From Flagellimonas sp. CMM7 (GTDB taxonomy: Bacteria > Bacteroidota > Bacteroidia > Flavobacteriales > Flavobacteriaceae): 64,000 bases of DNA. The DNA lies in contig NZ_CP090003.1 of assembly GCF_021390195.1 (NCBI RefSeq), positions 732,001-796,000 on the forward strand. The letters are read 5' to 3'. Shown piece by piece: positions 7,023-15,446 of the stretch. Under the pieces are notes generated by a model, which was not told the DNA's origin, did not search any database, and was given only the letters and a program-made list of their open reading frames with translations. Numbering within the stretch: the stretch's first letter is position 1; each line of letters begins with the position of its first letter. A program made the translations under genes and the position numbers.

Positions 7023-9241
7023 CATCGAATACAATATATAAGTGTATTTGCAGCATAAAGTTAATTGTCCTGTACATTTTCCTTTGCGCCGAAGTCTCCT
7101 ATGGGCAAAAGGATATCAGTTCCACAACAAAAGTACAGTCCATCTTTGATCAATTTATGGTCTACAGGCATCAAAACAAAGTGGATAAAGCTCTTGAAAC
7201 TTTAGATGAAGCCGCCAAAATTGCTGAAAATAATGAAGATGCAAAGCTTCTTTTAGATACGTACCATCAATACGCAAGGCTATTTTTGGAAGAAGGAGAT
7301 CGAGAAACCACCATATTTTATTGGGATAGGGCAAGTATCTTGTTAAAAGACCTTTCCTATTCATTTGGACAAGCTTTTCATAATTATTTGGAAGCAGCTG
7401 TACGTTTTGATGAAGGAAACAATTTTCAATCCTTAAAGCTCTTAGAGGAATCCAGAAAATTGAGTAACAATAGAAATTTGAGTAACAATATCCTATTGCT
7501 GGAGGCTTATATCTATACCAATATTGAAAAATATGAGGATGCCATTAAGAATTTACACGCTCTTATTGTTAATTCAGACGATAAGGAAAGACCATATCTG
7601 GCAACAAAGGCAAATTTACAGCTTGCAAAAATCAGTATTGATTTAAACGATCTAGAAGAGGGGATCATTCACGCTAAAGCGGCTCTTGAACTTGCCCAGA
7701 AGCATAATTATTCCAAGGAAATAAGGATAGCAAATGAAAGACTTTCCATTATTTACGAGAAAACTGGCAGCTTTGATGAATCATTACGCTATAAGAAGAG
7801 CCTAGAACAAATCAAGGATTCCATTTTTAACATTGAGAAAGTGAAATTAGAAGCCACTACCGCAGATAGAATTAGGTTTGAGCATCAAATGACCGAAATA
7901 AACAAGCTTACCGCCAAAAACGAAGAGCTAAGCGAGTCTAAAAATCGTTCTGAGATCACTGCCATACTTACATCTGCTTTTTTAACCATTATCTCGTTAT
8001 TGGCAGTATCTCTTTTCAGGAACAATCAAATTAAGCTTAAAACGAACGATTTACTATATACAAAAAACAAAGAGTTGGAGCTGGCTAGGGACTCCGCAGT
8101 TTCCGCCATGGAGGCTAAAACCAATTTTTTGTCTACAGTTACACATGAATTGCGTACCCCACTGTACGCAGTGACTGGTCTAACGCACTTACTATTAGAT
8201 GAAAATCCGGCAGAACATCAAAAAGAACATTTAAAATCCTTGAAGTTTTCAGGAGATTACCTTTTAAATTTTATCAACGATATTCTTCAAATCAACAAAA
8301 TAGATGCTGATAAACTCGAACCTCTGAATATTGAGTTTAAACTACAGAAAGTACTTGCAGATGTGGTCGATTCGCTGAGACAAAACGCAAATGAAAATAA
8401 TACCAGTTTAGTTCTGGATTATGATCCGAATATTCCCCAACACCTTCTGGGTGACCCCATAAAATTATCTCAAATATTTATGAACCTTATGGGTAATGCC
8501 CTAAAGTTCACTAAAGACGGAAAAGTAGAAGTTATAGCCAAACTCTTGAAAAAAGATGAAGAAAACGTAAGGCTCTATTTTGAAGTAAAAGATAATGGTA
8601 TTGGCATTTCCGAGGACCAGCAAAAAAATATTTTTGACAGTTTTGAACAAGGCTCTGTTCAAATAAATAGGGAATATGGCGGAACAGGTTTAGGGTTGAC
8701 CATTGTAAAAAGTCTGTTAGGTCTTTTTAATAGTAAAATAAACCTGGAAAGTGAACTTGGGCACGGAAGTTCTTTTTTCTTTGAGATGGACATTAAATGT
8801 GATGCCAATGCATTGAATGAGATTTCCTTTGAATTAAATCCTGAAGAATTTGAATTTAAAGGATTACATATTCTGATAGTTGAGGACAACAAAATAAACC
8901 AGGTAATCACCAAGAAAATGTTGACCAAAAAGGAGATTACTTGCGACATTGCCAACAACGGTAATGAAGCTATTGATATGGCCAAAGCAAATACCTATAA
9001 TGCCATTCTAATGGATATCCATATGCCTGGAATAAGCGGAGAAGAAGCTACACGCCAGATAAGAAAATTTGATGAAGAAATTCCCATTATTGCCTTAACA
9101 GCTATTTCTTTGGACGACAGTTTGGACAGTTTTTACGAAGCTGGCTGTAATGATGTAGTAACCAAACCCTTTAAACCAGAGGTCTTCTACCAGAAAATAG
9201 GAGAGAATATTTTTAGAAAAAAGATGGAGGGCCAAGTTTAA
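7019..9241 (+). CDS. TPR-containing hybrid sensor histidine kinase/response regulator
   Basis: 740 residues. A signal peptide (cleavage near GQ, residue 30) is followed by TPR-like helical repeats (about 40-270), a coiled coil and one transmembrane helix (about 313-334). Next come a HisKA domain with phospho-acceptor H376 (STVTHELRTPL), an ATPase domain with N box MNLMGNALKFT, G1 DNGIGIS and G2 GTGLGL, and a receiver domain with phospho-acceptor D666 (ILMDIHMPG) and lysine in TKPF. The TPR sensor should be periplasmic. The start is TTG 7019, overlapping the gap stop by 4 bases; it is needed to keep the signal peptide. The output is probably phosphorelay, since no DNA-binding domain is present. 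The 3' end overlaps lpxK on the other strand by 4 bases. Confidence 0.9.
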   Translation: MTSNTIYKCICSIKLIVLYIFLCAEVSYGQKDISSTTKVQSIFDQFMVYRHQNKVDKALETLDEAAKIAENNEDAKLLLDTYHQYARLFLEEGDRETTIFYWDRASILLKDLSYSFGQAFHNYLEAAVRFDEGNNFQSLKLLEESRKLSNNRNLSNNILLLEAYIYTNIEKYEDAIKNLHALIVNSDDKERPYLATKANLQLAKISIDLNDLEEGIIHAKAALELAQKHNYSKEIRIANERLSIIYEKTGSFDESLRYKKSLEQIKDSIFNIEKVKLEATTADRIRFEHQMTEINKLTAKNEELSESKNRSEITAILTSAFLTIISLLAVSLFRNNQIKLKTNDLLYTKNKELELARDSAVSAMEAKTNFLSTVTHELRTPLYAVTGLTHLLLDENPAEHQKEHLKSLKFSGDYLLNFINDILQINKIDADKLEPLNIEFKLQKVLADVVDSLRQNANENNTSLVLDYDPNIPQHLLGDPIKLSQIFMNLMGNALKFTKDGKVEVIAKLLKKDEENVRLYFEVKDNGIGISEDQQKNIFDSFEQGSVQINREYGGTGLGLTIVKSLLGLFNSKINLESELGHGSSFFFEMDIKCDANALNEISFELNPEEFEFKGLHILIVEDNKINQVITKKMLTKKEITCDIANNGNEAIDMAKANTYNAILMDIHMPGISGEEATRQIRKFDEEIPIIALTAISLDDSLDSFYEAGCNDVVTKPFKPEVFYQKIGENIFRKKMEGQV

Positions 9242-10233
9242 ATCAATTCTAGCACAGCCTGCTCCAATATGTTATGATCTTCATCAGAAAAATGATGAGC
9301 CACTTCCAAATAATAAATATTTTCAACCTTACCCTCTAATCTAACAAAGTCCTTTTCTGTAGTCAGTACTGCATCATAGTCTTTAAATTGATTTATTTCT
9401 TGATCGGAAAAATAGTGATGGTCATTATACTCAAAATGCTTGAATTCAATTCCAAGGTCCAAAAGATGTGAAACCAAAGGTTTTGGAGAAGCTATTCCGG
9501 TTACCAATGCAATCTTCTTCCCATTTAACTCAGAAGCCTTAATACTTCTATTCTTATTTTTAAAGCTATGGCCATACTTCAAACTACAAAAAAGTATTTT
9601 CTGGTTAGTTGATGGCTTCAATTTTTTCGAAATGGAGATTTTCCTATCCTTCAACAAAGGCTCAGGACATTTGGTGACAATTATAATATTGGCCCGTCTT
9701 GATTCTAATTTACTGTCCCTAAGATTTCCCGTTGGTAAATACCAATCATTAAAAAACAAATTGTCATATGCGGTTAACAAAATAGAAAAACTAGGTTTTA
9801 CCTTTCTATGCTGAAAAGCATCATCTAAAAGAATGACTTCTGGCTTAACCAGACTTTGAAGTTTGGCAATACCATTTCTTCTATCAGCATCAACAGCAAT
9901 AACAGTCCGAGGAAATTTTTTAAATAGCTGAAAGGGTTCATCACCCAAATCTTCTACTGAACATTTTTTCTCAGCAAGTAAAAACCCTTTAGATTTTCTT
10001 TTATAACCCCTACTTAAAACTGCTACTTTTTTATCACCAATTAGTCGAATTAAATATTCTATCATCGGTGTTTTACCGGTACCTCCAACACTAAGATTAC
10101 CCACACATATTGTAGGCGTTTTATAGGCTATCGATTTAAAGAATCCAATATTATAAAGAAGATTCCTTGTATAAACGACCAATGCATAAATAAAAGAAAA
10201 TGGAAATGCTATTTTCCGAAGCAGTTGCAGCAT
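9238..10233 (-). CDS. lpxK: Tetraacyldisaccharide 4'-kinase LpxK
   Basis: 331 residues. An N-terminal membrane-associated helix (about residues 8-30) is followed by the P-loop VGNLSVGGTGKTP and then VLSRGYKRK, GDEPFQLFKKFP, VDADRRNGI and LLDDAFQHRKV, all typical of LpxK. It phosphorylates the 4' position of the lipid A precursor on the inner face of the cytoplasmic membrane, so the organism makes lipopolysaccharide. It converges on the hybrid kinase with a 4-base overlap. Upstream it diverges from the Nif3-like gene, leaving 48 bases in which the two promoters must lie. Confidence 0.95.
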   Translation of the reverse strand: MLQLLRKIAFPFSFIYALVVYTRNLLYNIGFFKSIAYKTPTICVGNLSVGGTGKTPMIEYLIRLIGDKKVAVLSRGYKRKSKGFLLAEKKCSVEDLGDEPFQLFKKFPRTVIAVDADRRNGIAKLQSLVKPEVILLDDAFQHRKVKPSFSILLTAYDNLFFNDWYLPTGNLRDSKLESRRANIIIVTKCPEPLLKDRKISISKKLKPSTNQKILFCSLKYGHSFKNKNRSIKASELNGKKIALVTGIASPKPLVSHLLDLGIEFKHFEYNDHHYFSDQEINQFKDYDAVLTTEKDFVRLEGKVENIYYLEVAHHFSDEDHNILEQAVLELI

Positions 10234-10281
10234 TTAGCGAAAATATAATATTTTATCTTTAGCAACATTAAGAAACATTAA

Positions 10282-11376
10282 ATGACCGTAAAGGATATTA
10301 CAAAAATACTGGAAGAACTTGCTCCATTGTCCCATGCAGAAGAATTTGATAACGTGGGATTACTTGTTGGCAACTATGACATGAATGTAAAAGGCATCTT
10401 AGTTACTTTGGACACACTTGAGAACGTTGTGGATGAAGCTATTAAGAAGGACTGTAATTTGATTGTAAGTTTTCACCCCATTATTTTTATGGGGCTTAAA
10501 AAACTAACTGGAGTCAATTATGTGGAAAGGGTAGTTTTAAAAGCTATAGCCAATAATATTGCAATCTACAGCATGCATACGGCTTTGGATAACAGTAACA
10601 TGGGTGTAAACGCCAAAATCTGTGAGGTCTTGGGCATTAACAACCCAAAAATTCTCATACCCAAAAAAGGGACAATTAAAAAATTGACCACTTATGCTCC
10701 TTTAGCCAATGCCGATGCTGTTAAGTCTGCCCTGTTCAAGGCTGGCGCTGGAGAAATTGGCAAATACAGCAATTGTAGCTTTAGTACGGATGGTGACGGC
10801 AGTTTTAAGGCCGGGGTTGATGCCAACCCAACAATTGGTAAAATAGGGGAAACTCATTTTGAAAAGGAAGTTCAAATCAATATGATTTTTTCATTTGAAA
10901 AAGAGAAATCCATAATATCAAGTCTTTTTGAAAACCACCCTTATGAAGAAATAGCATATGAAATTGCCACGTTAGAAAATACCAACCAAAATATTGGTAT
11001 GGGAATGTTTGGAATTCTTGATGTTGAAATGGATGAAAGTGCTTTTCTTCAAATGGTTAAGAAAAGAATGAACGCTTCGGTTGTTAGGCACTCCAATTTA
11101 CTTGGTAAAAAAGTAAAAAAAGTAGCTGTACTAGGCGGTAGCGGTGCATTCGCAATTTCCGCGGCCAAAAAAGCAGATGTAGATGTTTTTATAACTTCGG
11201 ACCTAAAATATCATCAGTTTTACGAAGCAGAGGATCAATTGGTACTTGCAGATATTGGGCACTTTGAAACTGAGCAGTTTACAAAAGACTTATTAGTTGA
11301 TTATCTTATCAAAAAAATTCCTAATTTTGCAATCTCGTTATCGGAAAGTATAACAAATCCCATCAAGTATTTATAA
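10282..11376 (+). CDS. Nif3-like dinuclear metal-centre protein (YqfO/Ybgi family)
   Basis: 364 residues, the long Nif3 form with an inserted middle domain. The N-terminal half has FDNVGLLVG, SFHPIIFMGLK and YSMHTALDNSNMGVN; the C-terminal half has GSGAFAISAAKKADVD, FITSDLKYHQF and DIGHFETEQF. The histidines and aspartates in these blocks form the two-metal site of the family. The family is widespread and forms hexameric rings; GTP cyclohydrolase-like and other roles have been proposed but none is settled. It lies 3 bases upstream of the coiled-coil zinc-ribbon-like gene, a pairing found in many bacteria. A near-consensus box TATCTTTA at 10254-10261 could be its promoter. Confidence 0.9.
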   Translation: MTVKDITKILEELAPLSHAEEFDNVGLLVGNYDMNVKGILVTLDTLENVVDEAIKKDCNLIVSFHPIIFMGLKKLTGVNYVERVVLKAIANNIAIYSMHTALDNSNMGVNAKICEVLGINNPKILIPKKGTIKKLTTYAPLANADAVKSALFKAGAGEIGKYSNCSFSTDGDGSFKAGVDANPTIGKIGETHFEKEVQINMIFSFEKEKSIISSLFENHPYEEIAYEIATLENTNQNIGMGMFGILDVEMDESAFLQMVKKRMNASVVRHSNLLGKKVKKVAVLGGSGAFAISAAKKADVDVFITSDLKYHQFYEAEDQLVLADIGHFETEQFTKDLLVDYLIKKIPNFAISLSESITNPIKYL

Positions 11377-11379
11377 TTT

Positions 11380-12159
11380 ATGGCGAAAAAAAAGGAAAAC
11401 ACCGTGGAGGAGAAATTAAGAGCGCTGTATGATTTACAGTTAATTGATTCCCGGGTTGATGAAATACGCAATGTTAGAGGGGAATTACCTCTAGAAGTTC
11501 AAGATTTGGAAGATGAGGTATTAGGTCTTAAAACCCGTATGGACAAATTAAAAACAGACGTAGAGACTGTTAATTTTGAAATTGCGGCTAAGAAGAATCT
11601 TATTGAAGAGTCCAAGACACTTATTAAGAAATATGCTGAACAGCAGAAGAATGTAAGAAATAGTCGTGAATTTAATTCTTTAAGCAAAGAAGTTGAGTTC
11701 CAAGAATTGGAAATTCAATTAGCTGAAAAAAATATAAAGGAGTTCAAAGCTCAAATAGATCAGAAAAAAGAAGTTATCTCTGATACCAAAGAGAAATTAT
11801 CAGAAAGAGATGGACACCTAAAGCACAAGAAAAGTGAATTGGATGCTATTCTTGCCGAAACTGAAAAAGAGGAAAAGGCTCTTTTGAAAAAATCTGAGGA
11901 GTTTGAAGAAAAAATCGAAGAACGTCTAATACAGGCTTACAAGAGAATTCGCCATAACGTAAAAAATGGTTTGGCTGTTGTTCCTGTTGAGAGAGGAGCA
12001 TCTGGTGGTTCTTTCTTTACCATACCTCCTCAAGTGCAGGTAGAGATTGCTTCAAGAAAGAAAATCATAACCGATGAGCATAGTGGAAGGATTTTAGTAG
12101 ATCCTCAGCTTGCAGAAGAAGAACAAGAAAGAATGCAAGGAATGTTCGCAAAAATTTGA
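11380..12159 (+). CDS. Coiled-coil protein with a degenerate C4-type zinc ribbon
   Basis: 259 residues. About 30-185 form a long charged coiled coil rich in K, E and L. The C-terminal region has the exact layout of the C4-type zinc ribbon family but without its metal ligands: RGASGGSF has S208 and S211 where CxxC is expected, and TDEHSGRIL has D232 and S235 where the second CxxC is expected. Surrounding family landmarks such as FTIPPQ and GRILVDPQ are intact. It should therefore fold similarly but not bind zinc in the usual way. The function of the family is unknown, though it often neighbours Nif3-like genes. A strong terminator follows at 12181. Confidence 0.88.
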   Translation: MAKKKENTVEEKLRALYDLQLIDSRVDEIRNVRGELPLEVQDLEDEVLGLKTRMDKLKTDVETVNFEIAAKKNLIEESKTLIKKYAEQQKNVRNSREFNSLSKEVEFQELEIQLAEKNIKEFKAQIDQKKEVISDTKEKLSERDGHLKHKKSELDAILAETEKEEKALLKKSEEFEEKIEERLIQAYKRIRHNVKNGLAVVPVERGASGGSFFTIPPQVQVEIASRKKIITDEHSGRILVDPQLAEEEQERMQGMFAKI

Positions 12160-12180
12160 GCAACATCCTTCCTAAATTTT

Positions 12181-12207
12181 AAAACCACCCATTTGGGTGG
12201 TTTTTTT
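12181..12207 (+). terminator. Intrinsic terminator after the Nif3/coiled-coil operon
   Basis: AAAACCACCC (12181-12190), a four-base loop ATTT and GGGTGGTTTT, followed by a run of T. This is a textbook rho-independent terminator on the plus strand. Confidence 0.9.
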
Positions 12208-12282
12208 GTTTCCAACCACAAAAATCACTTCTCCTTCCGTTAACAAGTAAGCTCTACTTTTCATTGAATACCCTAAGATGTT

Positions 12283-12384
12283 CTATCGTTTACAAACCCC
12301 TGTTGAACGATAGTTATCTTACAATCAACCCATTCGCTCCAAAAATCCCAAGATTTGATGTTAATTTGATTGGTGACAAATCTT
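12283..12384. promoter_or_regulatory. Two inverted repeats upstream of the DoxX-like gene
   Basis: The first is CTATCGTT at 12283-12290 with AACGATAG at 12306-12313 (15-base spacer). The second is AAGATTTG at 12350-12357 with CAAATCTT at 12377-12384 (19-base spacer), ending 14 bases before the ATG at 12399. Two 8-base dyads in one short gap look like operators, but they could also be RNA hairpins or chance. Confidence 0.35.
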
Positions 12385-12398
12385 AAAAAATTATCACC

Positions 12399-12797
12399 AT
12401 GAAAAAAGAATACACCACCTACTACGTTTTTTTGGGAATGTTCTCCTTAATGATTTTGGCTTCTTTGTACAAACACTTATTTACCTATGATGTAATGGTA
12501 CAAGAGTATGCCCAACTTGGTTATCCGGAACATTTGATCAAACCATTGGCAATAGCTCAATGCATAGGTCTCTTCTTGTTATTTTATAACAAGAGCAAAA
12601 GACTTTTGGAATGGGCCTACGCCGGATTTATCCTAAACCTGGTATTTGCCATTATTGCACATTACGTATCCAAATACGGCAATGGCGCCCCCGCCGTTAT
12701 TTGTTTGGCCCTTCTATTTTCTACATATTTTCTGGGAAAAAAAAGAAAGCCGTCCGAAGAGAAAGAAAACCTTGCCATTCCAGCGCGGGGAGCATGA
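12399..12797 (+). CDS. DoxX-like small integral membrane protein
   Basis: 132 residues with four predicted membrane helices: about 7-25 (YYVFLGMFSLMILASLY), 47-62 (PLAIAQCIGLFLLFY), 70-90 and 98-113 (VICLLALLF-like). The overall pattern, with YPEHLIKPLAIAQ between helices 1 and 2, fits the DoxX-like family, whose members are loosely linked to quinones or to transport; no reaction can be assigned. It stands alone, with inverted repeats before it and a two-way terminator after it. ATG 12399 follows a short AT-rich leader. Confidence 0.7.
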   Translation: MKKEYTTYYVFLGMFSLMILASLYKHLFTYDVMVQEYAQLGYPEHLIKPLAIAQCIGLFLLFYNKSKRLLEWAYAGFILNLVFAIIAHYVSKYGNGAPAVICLALLFSTYFLGKKRKPSEEKENLAIPARGA

Positions 12798-12812
12798 CTA
12801 AAAGATTTACAC

Positions 12813-12841
12813 AAAAAGCGGTCTAAAATTGGCCGCTTTTT
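12813..12841. terminator. Bidirectional terminator between the DoxX-like gene and kmo
   Basis: AAAAAGCGG (12813-12821) pairs with CCGCTTTTT (12833-12841), giving T-tracts on both strands between two converging genes. The right arm overlaps the kmo stop codon. Confidence 0.85.
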
Positions 12842-14180
12842 ATAAAAGTGATAATATTTTTTGCTCAACTTCTTCCGAATCCCATTTGGCTTCAATATTG
12901 GGTAACACCATAATCTGTTTCATAATCTCCTCTTGCGCATCACCTATTGCCAATGCTTCCGAGTATGGTTTATCCGAAAAGGTTACCCTGCTGTAAACAG
13001 GTATCCATTTTTCCGGATGTTTTTCCGCAAACCTCTTCTCTATTTTCTTTTGCAACAAAAACTTTGGGTTGGCCGTCTTACTGCTCATTTCAATAAAATT
13101 CCTATAACTGAGCTCCGCTATTGCATCAGCATTAGGTTTACGTATTTTTTGATATTCGCTAAATATGGTTTCCCAATCATCTCCATAGGTATCCATTAAC
13201 TCAGCCAATTCAGAAATGTCCTCAAAACCTGCATTCATACCTTGTCCATAAAAAGGAACAATGGCATGTGCGGAATCTCCCACTAAAGCTACTTTGTCCC
13301 AGTAGCTCCAAGGATAACATTTCATGGTTACCATAGCACTGGTTGGATTATTGAAGAAATCTTTGGATAAGTTTTCAATTTCCTTTCTGACATTAGGAAA
13401 ATGGGTCTTAAAAAATCCTCTGGCCTCCTTTTCATTGGTGATGTTCTCAAAAGATACTTCTCCTTCAAAAGGCAAAAACAATGTACAGGTAAAGCTACCA
13501 TCAATATTAGGCATGGCAATGAGCATAAATTTTCCTCGGGGCCAAATATGAAATGAATTCTTGTCCAGTTTATGAGTTCCATCCTCGTTTGGAGGGATAG
13601 TGAGTTCCTTATACCCTACATCAATAAAATCTTGGGAATAATCAAATCTACTACGACGTTGCATCTTGTGCCTAACCCTAGAAAAAGCCCCGTCGCATCC
13701 AAAAACCAAATCATATTGATATTCCTTCCATTCGCTTTTTTCAGACTCTCCTGTAAATATTTTGGCTTCAGGCAAGTCAATATCCCATACCTTTTCATTA
13801 AAGCGAAAAATAGTTCCAGCTTGTTCCGCCAAATCAATCATTTTCCTATTCAATATTCCTCTGGAGATAGACCAAATAGCCTCTCCTTCCTTTCCATACT
13901 TTTGAAAATAAACTGGTTTTTCATTTACATGCATGGCACGTTTGTCCAAAGGAATGGCAATTTCTTTAATACTATCTTCCAGTCCAACCTTACGAAGCGA
14001 TTTCCATCCCCTATTGCTCATAGCTAAATTGATGGAACGACCTGAAAACTGTACTGTCCTGATATCCGGTCTTCTATCAAAAACCGTTACTGCATGTCCT
14101 TTCCGTTTTAAATAAATGGCTAAAAGTGATCCCACCAATCCAGAACCGATGATGGCTATGTTTTTAGAAATTTGTGTCAT
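12840..14180 (-). CDS. kmo: Kynurenine 3-monooxygenase (FAD-dependent)
   Basis: 446 residues from ATG 14180. The N-terminal Rossmann motif IAIIGSGLVGSLLAIYLKRKG binds FAD. Further family landmarks are GCDGAFSRVRHKMQ, and ALVGDSAHAIVPFYGQGMNAGFED, which is the second FAD motif. The enzyme hydroxylates L-kynurenine to 3-hydroxykynurenine in tryptophan breakdown. Its pathway partner kynU lies about 17 kb away on the same strand. An ATG at 14204 would add eight residues, but it sits about 7 bases from a near-consensus -7 box (TATTTTTA, complement of 14212-14219), so ATG 14180 is preferred. The C-terminus is hydrophilic, without the membrane anchor of the mitochondrial enzyme. Confidence 0.92.
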   Translation of the reverse strand: MTQISKNIAIIGSGLVGSLLAIYLKRKGHAVTVFDRRPDIRTVQFSGRSINLAMSNRGWKSLRKVGLEDSIKEIAIPLDKRAMHVNEKPVYFQKYGKEGEAIWSISRGILNRKMIDLAEQAGTIFRFNEKVWDIDLPEAKIFTGESEKSEWKEYQYDLVFGCDGAFSRVRHKMQRRSRFDYSQDFIDVGYKELTIPPNEDGTHKLDKNSFHIWPRGKFMLIAMPNIDGSFTCTLFLPFEGEVSFENITNEKEARGFFKTHFPNVRKEIENLSKDFFNNPTSAMVTMKCYPWSYWDKVALVGDSAHAIVPFYGQGMNAGFEDISELAELMDTYGDDWETIFSEYQKIRKPNADAIAELSYRNFIEMSSKTANPKFLLQKKIEKRFAEKHPEKWIPVYSRVTFSDKPYSEALAIGDAQEEIMKQIMVLPNIEAKWDSEEVEQKILSLL

Positions 14181-14412
14181 ATGCGCCCGCAGGCCGATTC
14201 TCATTAAACTATAAAAATACGGAATTCACAGCGTTTTTCTAACCTTTGATTTTTCTTGAAAAATGGAACCGTATATCATTTTTATCGTCTTAAACTATTT
14301 GTTTTACGGCCATAAGTTCATTTTTAGCATTTTTTAACACAAACCTGTAAGCTTTTGGTATTATAGTTGACGTATATATTATAGAATATTCCGCTCCGGC
14401 GTCCATATATAT

Positions 14413-14448
14413 AAAAAGTCCTTCACAATACATTGCGAAGGACTTTTT
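14413..14448. terminator. Strong hairpin terminator after clpP
   Basis: AAAAAGTCCTTC (14413-14424) and GAAGGACTTTTT (14437-14448) form a 12-base perfect stem with T-tracts in both directions. It lies just downstream of the clpP stop on the minus strand. Confidence 0.85.
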
Positions 14449-14473
14449 CCTTTTTATAATATACGGTTATCCG

Positions 14474-15022
14474 TTATTCTAAAATTCCGTCTACAATACC
14501 ATATTTAACGGATTCTTCTGCTCCCATCCAATAGTCACGATCAAAATCTTTCATTACTTTATCATAATCTTGTCCGCAGTTATCAGCCAATATCTTTGCA
14601 CCAAGTTCTTTGGTTTTAATAATTTCCTTGGCTTGAATTTCAATATTGGAAGCTTGTCCCCTTGCACCGCCACTTGGTTGATGAATCATGACACGAGCAT
14701 GCGGTTGTATAAACCTTCTACCCTTTTCACCTACTGACAACAAAATAGAACCCATAGATGCTGCCAAACCAGAACAAACTGTGGACACTGGACTCTTAAT
14801 CTGTTTTATAGTATCATAAATAGCAAAACCAGAGGTTACATATCCTCCCGGGCTATTGATAATCAACTGAATTTCCTTGTTATTTTGTAAATCCAAATAG
14901 AGCAAACGATCGATAACGTGTTTTGCGGAATCATCATCTACCATACCCCATAAAAACACTTTGCGTTCCTCTAATAATTTTTCTTGGACTAACTCTTGAA
15001 CCTTGCCTTTCTTTGAACTCAT
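14474..15022 (-). CDS. clpP: ATP-dependent Clp protease proteolytic subunit (ClpP-type)
   Basis: 182 residues. The catalytic triad is present: S89 in SGLAASMGS, H114 in RVMIHQPSGG and D163 in DRDYWMG. The glycine-rich segment INSPGGYVTSG is also intact. ClpP forms the double-heptamer proteolytic barrel that works with ClpX or ClpA ATPases to degrade tagged or damaged proteins. It is slightly shorter than E. coli ClpP at the N-terminus, starting with the charged segment SSKKGKVQELVQEK. It is not next to clpX or tig here. Flavobacteria often carry a second clpP next to those genes, so this may be the additional copy; that is inference. Confidence 0.93.
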   Translation of the reverse strand: MSSKKGKVQELVQEKLLEERKVFLWGMVDDDSAKHVIDRLLYLDLQNNKEIQLIINSPGGYVTSGFAIYDTIKQIKSPVSTVCSGLAASMGSILLSVGEKGRRFIQPHARVMIHQPSGGARGQASNIEIQAKEIIKTKELGAKILADNCGQDYDKVMKDFDRDYWMGAEESVKYGIVDGILE

Positions 15023-15043
15023 TTTTTATTTTGTTGAAAGTTT

Positions 15044-15051
15044 CAAAATTA
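15044..15051 (-). promoter_or_regulatory. Bacteroidota -7 promoter box (TAATTTTG) for clpP
   Basis: Exact TAnnTTTG on the minus strand, 21 bases upstream of the clpP ATG at 15022. A TTG occurs about 25 bases further upstream, somewhat outside the usual spacing for a -33 element. Confidence 0.5.
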
Positions 15052-15446
15052 ATCAAATTATACATACCGATTTACACAATTAAACCTATACAAAAACCTT
15101 TTCTTAAACCCATAGCAACAAGAATGAAAACTAAAATTATGGTACTTCATCGAGATTACTGTGCAGCTAATCCGCAAAAACAACATTTTAAGCCACTGAT
15201 TAACAGTAATCTATGAAATTATCCCTTCACCGATAAATAGGTAGTATATCGATTTATGAAGCACATATATCGTGTAACTTTTAAGAAGTATTAAGCGTAA
15301 CCTTCCTTTGATCTCGAATTATTGACCCAAAACAATCAATTCAAATTAAAAACTTGATCTACGTTACTTACCCTTCGGATTTTATTATCCTGGTTGAATC
15401 AGCTACGATCTCTTTTTTAAAACAATCAAAACCAAAGTTTTAAGTT
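15052..15446. other. Intergenic region between clpP and the large T9SS protein gene
   Basis: About 395 bases without a credible gene. The AT-rich DNA contains the upstream part of the clpP promoter and must hold the promoter and probably a long leader of the gene at 15447. The closest match to a -7 box is TAACTTTT near 15275. A short reading frame on the plus strand here overlaps clpP in antisense and has no supporting features. No structured RNA was recognised. Confidence 0.5.

Noticed and set aside
12611..12826. Alternative plus-strand frame inside the DoxX-like gene
   Set aside because: It is arginine- and cysteine-rich shadow sequence; the main frame has four membrane helices.
14923..15216. 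97-codon plus-strand frame overlapping the clpP start in antisense
   Set aside because: No signal peptide, family motif or neighbour supports it, and it covers the clpP promoter.
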